Origin: Candidatus Omnitrophota bacterium
Lineage (GTDB): Bacteria > Omnitrophota > Gorgyraeia > Tantalellales > Tantalellaceae
Length of the DNA stretch: 38,005 nucleotides
NCBI GenBank assembly: GCA_014728075.1
Contig: WJMG01000063.1
Span: forward strand, 1 to 38,005
Reading direction: 5' to 3'
Part shown: positions 33,243 through 38,005 of the stretch, piece after piece
Layout: each line of letters starts with the position of its first letter
How positions within the stretch are numbered: position 1 is the first letter of the stretch
Notes under the pieces: model-generated
The model's database searches: none
Told to the model about the DNA's origin: nothing
What the model saw: the letters and a program-made list of their open reading frames with translations, nothing else
Program-made: the position numbers and the translations under genes

Positions 33243-33787
33243 ATGCGCGAGCGGCTTATCAGATTTTTCCTTAAACGGCACCTTTTGGCCAACCTTATTT
33301 TCGTGGGTGTCCTTGCCGGCGGAATACTGGCCTGGAGGACGCTTCCAAAGGAAGAACTTCCCGATATAACTTTCGATACAGTGCGGATAACGACGAGTTA
33401 TCCCGGGGCTTCCGCCGAGGATGTGGAATATTATGTTACCGAACCCATGGAAGAGGCTATCCGTGAGATCGACGGGGTCTACCGGGTTTACAGCGCTACC
33501 GGCGTGGGAAGCTCGATCGTTACCGCGAGATAGAGAAAACGAGAGAGCTTATAAAGGTAGCGGATGAGAAAATAAGCACCGCCGCGGCCGTTGTGGAAGA
33601 TGACAGGGTAAATTATTCCTACGGGAAGATCGTGCTCAACAATTTCATAGACGAGGTCAACGAACTCGACGCGAACCGGTTCAGCCGTATACAGTACGGT
33701 ATAAAGCTTAAAAAACTTATTATTGACTGGCTGAGGCTGACCGACCGGCTGGTCGGAAAAGAGAACCGGGTTATTGACTGGCGGTAA
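33243..33787 (+). pseudogene. RND efflux permease 5' fragment joined to an unrelated 3' fragment
   Basis: The first 90 or so codons are the start of an RND-superfamily efflux pump: first transmembrane helix (LLANLIFVGVLAGGILAW), then the porter-domain start TLPKEELPDI, SYPGASAEDVEYYVTEPMEEAI and IDGVYRVYSATGVGSS. Such proteins are about 1,000 residues, but here a stop follows at 33531. From about 33510 another frame continues to 33785 without a start codon or ribosome binding site (DRYREIEKTRELIKVADEK and on to VIDWR). That peptide is hydrophilic, does not resemble RND, and reads like the tail of a different protein. The simplest view is one large deletion joining two genes. A misassembly is the alternative. 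Confidence 0.7.
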
Positions 33788-33850
33788 AGCCAGAAGAGGT
33801 CTTGCCGGGTTCGGCCCCGTCTCTCTGCGCTATACTTTCGTTCCTTTCTA

Positions 33851-33859
33851 TGCTACAAT
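33851..33859 (+). promoter_or_regulatory. Extended -10 promoter of the aminotransferase
   Basis: TGCTACAAT at 33851-33859 is a good extended -10 element (five of six bases plus TG). No -35 is evident. The start codon lies about 45 nt downstream. Confidence 0.4.
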
Positions 33860-33904
33860 TTAGTACATATCCGGTATCAATTAACATGAAAAAGGACGGT
33901 AATT

Positions 33905-34969
33905 TTGGCGACTATACTCGATCTTCACAGTCCTTCGGTGTTCATAGGCAAGCAGGGCAACGGTGTCATAAGTTTCGGTTCGGGTCAGCCTGACCTGCCG
34001 CCTCCCAGGGAAGCTGTGGAGGATATAGACATAAGGAAGGACCTCAGGTACGGGCTCATACAGGGCGAACCCGCGCTGAGGGAGAAGCTTTCGAAGGAGT
34101 ACCCGAACTCCACTGCCGATAATTTCGTAATAACGAACGGGGCATCGGAAGCGCTCGACCTGGTCTTCAGGTCCATTTCGCCGGGAAAGGTGCTGGTGCC
34201 GCGCCCTTACTACTACTCGTATCCCCCTATCATAAAGCTGGCGGGCATGGAGCCGGTCTATACCGATCTTGTCGGCGGGCGTATAGATATCGACGATTTC
34301 AAGAAAAAAGTAAAGGGATGCAAGGCGGTCCTTATCAATTCGCCTTCGAACCCAACGGGCTGTGTCGAGGCCATAGAAACCCTTAAGGAGATCGAGAAGG
34401 TCACCGCCGACCTCGGAGTTTATGTCATTTCGGACGAGGTGTACAAGGACCTTATTTACGAACGCGAGAATTATTATATAAAAGGCGAGCATGTCATTAC
34501 CGTGAACTCCTTCTCCAAGACTTACGCCATGTGCGGCGTAAGGGTCGGGTATCTCTGGAGCAGCGACCAGCGGGTAGCCGACGATGTGATAAAGATAAAG
34601 ACGCATACTTCCATGAATACCAATCTCGTCGGGCAGGACATGGCCCTCAGGGCGATGTCCGTTCCCAGATCCTACATAAGGGACCAGCAGGAGATATGGC
34701 GGCGGCGGCGGGATTTCATCTACAAGGGTTTCCGGGAACTCGGGTTCGAGCTGTGGAGGCCGGAAGGCGCGTTCTACATACTTCCAAGATGCGCGAACGC
34801 GCGCGAATTCGTTTCACTTCTTTACAACGAATATAAAGTGATAGTTTACCTCGGGGAGTGGTTCGGCGCCCCGGACCACATAAGGCTGAGCTACGCGCTG
34901 GACATGAGCGAGATAGAGGAAGGGCTCTCCAGGATAAAGGACGCCATGAAGAAAGTGCGCTGCTTCTGA
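33905..34969 (+). CDS. PLP-dependent aminotransferase, class I/II
   Basis: This 354-residue fold-type I aminotransferase has the PLP lysine Lys205 in NSFSKTYAMCGVRVGY. The cofactor-phosphate segment is NGASEALDL, the pyridine-ring Asp lies in VISDEVYKD, NSPSNPTG is the usual turn, and the substrate carboxylate Arg lies in HIRLSYA. It is shorter than most aspartate aminotransferases because the N-terminal arm is abbreviated. It would exchange an amino group between amino acids and 2-oxoacids in the cytoplasm; the substrate is not clear. The start is TTG, with AAAAAGGA about 8-10 nt upstream. It is followed by the DUF503 gene after 23 nt. Confidence 0.85.
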   Translation: MATILDLHSPSVFIGKQGNGVISFGSGQPDLPPPREAVEDIDIRKDLRYGLIQGEPALREKLSKEYPNSTADNFVITNGASEALDLVFRSISPGKVLVPRPYYYSYPPIIKLAGMEPVYTDLVGGRIDIDDFKKKVKGCKAVLINSPSNPTGCVEAIETLKEIEKVTADLGVYVISDEVYKDLIYERENYYIKGEHVITVNSFSKTYAMCGVRVGYLWSSDQRVADDVIKIKTHTSMNTNLVGQDMALRAMSVPRSYIRDQQEIWRRRRDFIYKGFRELGFELWRPEGAFYILPRCANAREFVSLLYNEYKVIVYLGEWFGAPDHIRLSYALDMSEIEEGLSRIKDAMKKVRCF

Positions 34970-34992
34970 CCGCGAACAAAACAGTACCGATA

Positions 34993-35274
34993 ATGACAGT
35001 AGGAACCCTTTCCCTGGAGATCGTGTTTCCCGGCTGCCGCAGCCTCAAGCAAAAACGCGCGGTGGTCAAGAGCATTATTTCCAGGACCCGGAACAAGTTC
35101 AATGTATCGATAGCCGAAACCGGAGCCGCGGGCAGTTCGTCCCGCGGGAACATCACCATAGCGGCCGTGTCCAACGAAAGGCGGCATCTTAATTCCATGC
35201 TCGATAAAGCGCTGGTGTTCGTAGAGTCTTTGAGGCTGGCCGATATAACCGATGTGTCTCTGGAGATATTTTAA
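34993..35274 (+). CDS. DUF503 family protein
   Basis: This 93-residue protein is a good match to DUF503 in length and signatures: VGTLSLEIVFPGCRSLKQKRAVVKSI, then RNKFNVSIAE, then VSNERRHLNSMLDKALVF. DUF503 proteins form a small alpha/beta fold and often sit near ribosome-maturation genes such as rbfA, but no function is established. The middle (TGAAGSSSRGN) is more divergent than usual. ATG 34993 fits the family N-terminus. A strong ribosome binding site is not obvious, so coupling to the aminotransferase 23 nt upstream is likely. Confidence 0.8.
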   Translation: MTVGTLSLEIVFPGCRSLKQKRAVVKSIISRTRNKFNVSIAETGAAGSSSRGNITIAAVSNERRHLNSMLDKALVFVESLRLADITDVSLEIF

Positions 35275-35281
35275 TGGGGGG

Positions 35282-35626
35282 ATGAAAAAGATGAGAGCCG
35301 TAAGAACAGCGATCCCTGTTGTTTTGATCTGTCTGTCCGTGGCGGTCCGCGCTTATTCTTTTACAGGTGACCTTAAGGACGGGACCTACGAAGGAGAGTA
35401 TTCTTTCGTCAAGGCGGAAGTTACGGTCGAGGGCGGCGAGGTTACGGGTATAAAAGTACTAAGGCACGGCGGGGGCGGCGAGAAGTACGCGGAAATGATA
35501 TATCCCCTGGCGGAGGAGATGGCGGAGAAAGGCACGACCGATGTCGACGCCGTTACCGGCGCTACCGTAAGCAGCGAGAACCTTAAACGGGCGGTAAAGG
35601 ATGCCCTGAGAAAGGCCTCGGAATAG
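35282..35626 (+). CDS. Exported FMN-binding domain protein
   Basis: This 114-residue protein has a signal peptide (MKKMRAVRTAIPVVLICLSV and onward, likely cleaved near residue 22) and one FMN-binding domain. The motif VDAVTGATVSS near the end is of the ApbE-target type, with Thr95 as the likely residue covalently joined to FMN, as in NqrC and RnfG. The start LKDGTYEGEYSF and the strand EVTVEGGEVTGIKVL match the fold. It would act as a small periplasmic flavoprotein in electron transfer, but no ApbE or Rnf/Nqr genes are in the window. GGGGGG directly before the ATG may serve as the ribosome binding site. Confidence 0.85.
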   Translation: MKKMRAVRTAIPVVLICLSVAVRAYSFTGDLKDGTYEGEYSFVKAEVTVEGGEVTGIKVLRHGGGGEKYAEMIYPLAEEMAEKGTTDVDAVTGATVSSENLKRAVKDALRKASE

Positions 35627-35632
35627 GGTCTC

Positions 35633-36052
35633 ATGAAGGAAACAAAAAAACAGAGGATAAGGAAGGTCCTCAAATATTACGCCCGGCTCCTTATGCTGAA
35701 GGACTACAGGGTCTATTCCCGTTTCAAGACCGCCGCCGAGGACCCCGAAGTCAAGGGCAACATGGCGGTCATACATATCGACGAGGACAGGAAAGTCCTT
35801 TACCTCAAGTTGAACCGATATCTTTTCAACCGCATGAAAATGAGGGAAGTGAAAAGGTACATCCTTCACGAACTTCTCCACAGCCTTTTCGGGGAACTCA
35901 GCATATTTTTCGAGTCCGTAGTCCGTGAGGGTCCTTATTCCGACAGGAAGAAAAAGGCCCTCGTGAACAAGTTCGACGAGCTTGAGCACAGGAAGATAAA
36001 TTACCTGATAAACCTGATGCTTTCCCTGGACGGCAGAAAAAGCCTACAGTAA
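35633..36052 (+). CDS. Small putative zinc metalloprotease (HExxH)
   Basis: This 139-residue protein contains HELLH at residues 79-83, with a downstream acid-rich stretch (GELSIFFESV and FDELEH), the pattern of zinc-dependent proteases. The N-terminal half is basic and helical (KETKKQRIRKVLKYYARLL) and there is no signal peptide, so it is probably cytoplasmic. Size and layout recall SprT-like or minigluzincin proteins, but I cannot place it in a named family. The ATG lies 7 nt after the FMN-binding gene stop, so they are probably co-transcribed. Activity is predicted from the motif only. Confidence 0.65.
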   Translation: MKETKKQRIRKVLKYYARLLMLKDYRVYSRFKTAAEDPEVKGNMAVIHIDEDRKVLYLKLNRYLFNRMKMREVKRYILHELLHSLFGELSIFFESVVREGPYSDRKKKALVNKFDELEHRKINYLINLMLSLDGRKSLQ

Positions 36053-36086
36053 AATGTATGCCCGGGGGAAGCCACTTGCCATAACA

Positions 36087-36117
36087 GTTCTTAAGAGTTA
36101 GAATTTACTCTTAAAAC
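36087..36117 (+). repeat. Operator-like inverted repeat before the EIIA-CBS gene
   Basis: TTAAGAGT at 36091-36098 and ACTCTTAA at 36107-36114 are perfect arms around an 8-nt spacer. GTT at 36087-36089 and AAC at 36115-36117 extend the symmetry with one unpaired base. It is AT-rich, has no T-run after it, and lies 28 nt before the start codon, which fits a repressor site better than a terminator. Confidence 0.5.
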
Positions 36118-36144
36118 TTGCTCCCTGGCCATATCGACATAACA

Positions 36145-37071
36145 ATGATAGACATAAGCCGGTACATAAATTCCGAGACGGTGGTCGTAGACCTCGAGGC
36201 GTCATCGAGGGATGAGGCCATAAGGCTGTTGCTGGAGAATATCTACTCGAGAAAAGCTCCGAAGGAACCGAGAGTCCCCAAAGAAAAGGCTTACGAAGCC
36301 GTCATCAAAAGGGAGAACCTTCAGAGTACGGGTATAGGCAACGAGCTTGCTTTTCCCCACGCCAGGATCGAGGGATGGGGTGAATTTGCTCTGGCTATGG
36401 GGTTCGTGCGTGACGGGGTGGACTTCAAGAGCATGGACGGCAGGCCGGCCAGGTTCGTTTTTCTCATGATATCCTCCACGGAAGAGCCGTATATGATCCT
36501 TCAGGCGATGTCGGCGATAATAAGGTTTCTGGGCAACATGGGGCATACCGGCGGCATAATGGAAAGCCCGCTAAGTATCGAGGAGGTCCTTGAGCGTATA
36601 CAGCGCCAGGAGATAAAAGCCACCGAGCAGATACTCGCGCGCGACATAGCGCGCCCGGTAGCCGATTTCGTGACACTCGAGATGCCCATCGAGGAAGTTA
36701 CACGCAAGATGCACCTTGACAGACTGAGCGTGCTGCCGATAGTCAGGGAAGACGGGACTTTTTTCGGTGAGTTGACCTGTTACGATATTTTTATGTTCGG
36801 GATGCCTGATTTTTTCAAGCAGCTCAAGACCATTTCATTCGTAAGGCACATAGACCCCTTTGAAAAATATTTCAGCATCCGGAAAGGCCTCAAGGTGAGG
36901 GATATGAACCCCCGGGAAGAGAAAGGCTTAAGCAAGGACAGCACTCTTCTTGAGATAATTTTCGAGATGAGCGTGAAAAAAAGATCAAAATTGTTCATGG
37001 TAGAGGAAAACGGCGCCCTTGCCGGGGTGATCGACAGGTTCTGCGTGATAGACAGGATCCTTTTCTTTTAA
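36145..37071 (+). CDS. EIIA(PTS-2)-CBS regulatory protein
   Basis: This 308-residue protein starts with a PTS EIIA type-2 (fructose/nitrogen) domain (about residues 1-160). The phosphorylated histidine is His72 in ELAFPHARI, with FVFLMISS following. Two CBS motifs come after (about 170-308), the regulatory pair that often binds adenine nucleotides. The combination suggests a phosphorylation- and energy-sensing regulator rather than a sugar transporter part. The next gene, 14 nt downstream, encodes an ion transporter and is the likely target. ATG 36145 is chosen over TTG 36118 because it begins just before the domain; neither has a clear ribosome binding site. Confidence 0.8.
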   Translation: MIDISRYINSETVVVDLEASSRDEAIRLLLENIYSRKAPKEPRVPKEKAYEAVIKRENLQSTGIGNELAFPHARIEGWGEFALAMGFVRDGVDFKSMDGRPARFVFLMISSTEEPYMILQAMSAIIRFLGNMGHTGGIMESPLSIEEVLERIQRQEIKATEQILARDIARPVADFVTLEMPIEEVTRKMHLDRLSVLPIVREDGTFFGELTCYDIFMFGMPDFFKQLKTISFVRHIDPFEKYFSIRKGLKVRDMNPREEKGLSKDSTLLEIIFEMSVKKRSKLFMVEENGALAGVIDRFCVIDRILFF

Positions 37072-37085
37072 AAGTAAGAGGGCAA

Positions 37086-38005
37086 ATGAAAGCAGTTCTT
37101 TCGTCCGTAATATTCGTTTCGGCGTACATTCTGATAGCTTCGGAAAAGCTTAATAAGACCGTTGTGGCCGTACTCGGCGCGACGCTCGTACTTTTTCTAA
37201 GGCTGGTTACTTTCGAACAGGCGATAGCTGAAGTGGACTTCAATGTCATTTTCCTTCTTGTGGGGATGATGACCAGCGTGTACATACTTTCCAGGACCGG
37301 TTTTTTCGAATGGGTGGCCGTGAGCATGGCGAAACTGGCCAAGGGTGACCCCAGGGTCATAATGCTTTTTCTTCTGGCGGCAACGGCAGCTCTTTCCGCT
37401 TGTCTCGACAATGTTACGACGATAATAATGATAGTACCGGTGACCATTCTTATCATGCAGATACTCGATATATCACCTGTACCTTTCGTTATTATGGAGG
37501 TCATAGCTTCCAATATAGGAGGAACGGCTACGCTTATAGGCGACCCTCCCAATATTCTCATAGGGTCACAGGCGGATCTTTCGTTCAACCAGTTCCTGGT
37601 GAATCTCGGTCCTATCGTACTGCTGGTATTCCTGGTCTTTATGCTGACGGCCTTTTTCTGGTTCAGGCACCATTTCAGGGTGGAAGAGAAGATCAAGGCC
37701 AGGCTGACAGGTGCCGTGCCTTCCCTGGCGATAGTCGACATGCCCAACATGAAAAAGTCCCTGATAGTCATGGGATTGATGTTTTTGGGATTTCTTACGC
37801 ACGATCTCATAGGGGTTAAACCCGGGATAGTGGCTTTGGGAGGAGGAATGCTGATGCTTCTCGTGTGCAAGTGCGAGAGCGAGGAAACGCTCATGGAGGT
37901 CGAGTGGAGCGTCATTTTCTTTTTCATCGGCATGTTCATGATGATAGCAGCGCTGGATGTGAACGGCGTGATAGCGTGGATGGGGGCGAGCGTACTGCAT
38001 CTGGC
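37086..38005 (+). CDS. ArsB/NhaD-type ion transporter, truncated by the window end
   Basis: About 306 codons of a polytopic membrane protein are visible and the frame is open at the window edge. Signatures of the ion transporter superfamily (ArsB, NhaD, SLC13/CitM relatives) are VDFNVIFLLVGMM near the start, ACLDNVTTIIMIVPVT (the DN motif), and the hallmark ASNIGGTATLIGDPPNILIG. About half of a usual 420-residue member plus the start of the second half (VEWSVIFFFIGMFMM) is present. The substrate may be Na+/H+ or an oxyanion such as arsenite. It is linked to the EIIA-CBS gene, 14 nt upstream. The start ATG has GAGGG before it. Confidence 0.85.
   Translation, partial: MKAVLSSVIFVSAYILIASEKLNKTVVAVLGATLVLFLRLVTFEQAIAEVDFNVIFLLVGMMTSVYILSRTGFFEWVAVSMAKLAKGDPRVIMLFLLAATAALSACLDNVTTIIMIVPVTILIMQILDISPVPFVIMEVIASNIGGTATLIGDPPNILIGSQADLSFNQFLVNLGPIVLLVFLVFMLTAFFWFRHHFRVEEKIKARLTGAVPSLAIVDMPNMKKSLIVMGLMFLGFLTHDLIGVKPGIVALGGGMLMLLVCKCESEETLMEVEWSVIFFFIGMFMMIAALDVNGVIAWMGASVLHL

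Noticed and set aside
1-38005. tRNA or rRNA genes
   Set aside because: No rRNA-like stretch and no tRNA-like cloverleaf with a TTCGA-type arm was recognised by eye. A tRNAscan run would be decisive.

Overview
The window looks like a piece of a Gram-negative bacterial chromosome, most likely candidate phylum Omnitrophota (OP3). The main reason is one 11.8-kb reading frame. It encodes a 3,923-residue exported modular protein of the oversized, many-domain kind known from that phylum, and its N-terminal H-x-Q-D-A-H-C-N motif resembles predicted Omnitrophota proteins I remember. No search was run, so the taxonomic call is an inference. All 26 supported genes, plus one gene remnant, lie on the + strand. 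No rRNA, tRNA, CRISPR array or insertion sequence was seen.

Layout. (1) 1-515: a terminator-like palindrome and a ribosome hibernation factor. (2) 709-5725: L-lactate dehydrogenase, a YHS-domain/ArsP-like permease, a glutaredoxin-like protein, a coiled-coil protein, a double PRC-barrel protein, a ferredoxin, a HAD phosphatase and a DUF502 membrane protein, closely packed. (3) 5785-10959: a GH15-like glycosidase, a GT4 glycosyltransferase and an enzyme I-like phosphotransferase, the last two joined to their upstream neighbours by overlaps. (4) 11119-12683: a GNAT acetyltransferase overlapping an M20 peptidase. (5) 12745-13827: a sigma70-type promoter, a structured leader ending in an intrinsic terminator, then two TPR proteins and a second terminator. 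(6) 13879-17485: lysine 2,3-aminomutase (ablA), a sodium:solute symporter and beta-lysine N-acetyltransferase (ablB), a compatible-solute operon. (7) 17486-18112: a repeat-rich, apparently non-coding spacer. (8) 18113-21081: trkA-trkH potassium uptake. (9) 21361-33132: the giant gene, with a ChaN/EreA-like N-domain (tentative), a degenerate CPBP membrane-protease core, an M48 metalloprotease and a UbiB/ABC1 kinase-like domain. (10) 33243-33787: an RND-pump 5' fragment joined to the 3' end of an unrelated frame. (11) 33905-38005: aminotransferase, DUF503, an exported FMN-binding protein, an HExxH protein, an EIIA-CBS regulator and the start of an ArsB/NhaD-type transporter cut by the window end.

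How the genes may work together. Regions 6 and 8 form an osmoadaptation block: potassium uptake for the fast response, and N-epsilon-acetyl-beta-lysine synthesis plus a Na+-coupled symporter for the sustained one. Enzyme I and the EIIA-CBS protein suggest a regulatory phosphorelay without sugar permeases, here next to an ion transporter. The giant protein is the most novel object: two peptidase-type modules and a kinase-like module on one exported chain. The structured leader before the TPR genes is the best candidate for an undescribed RNA element.
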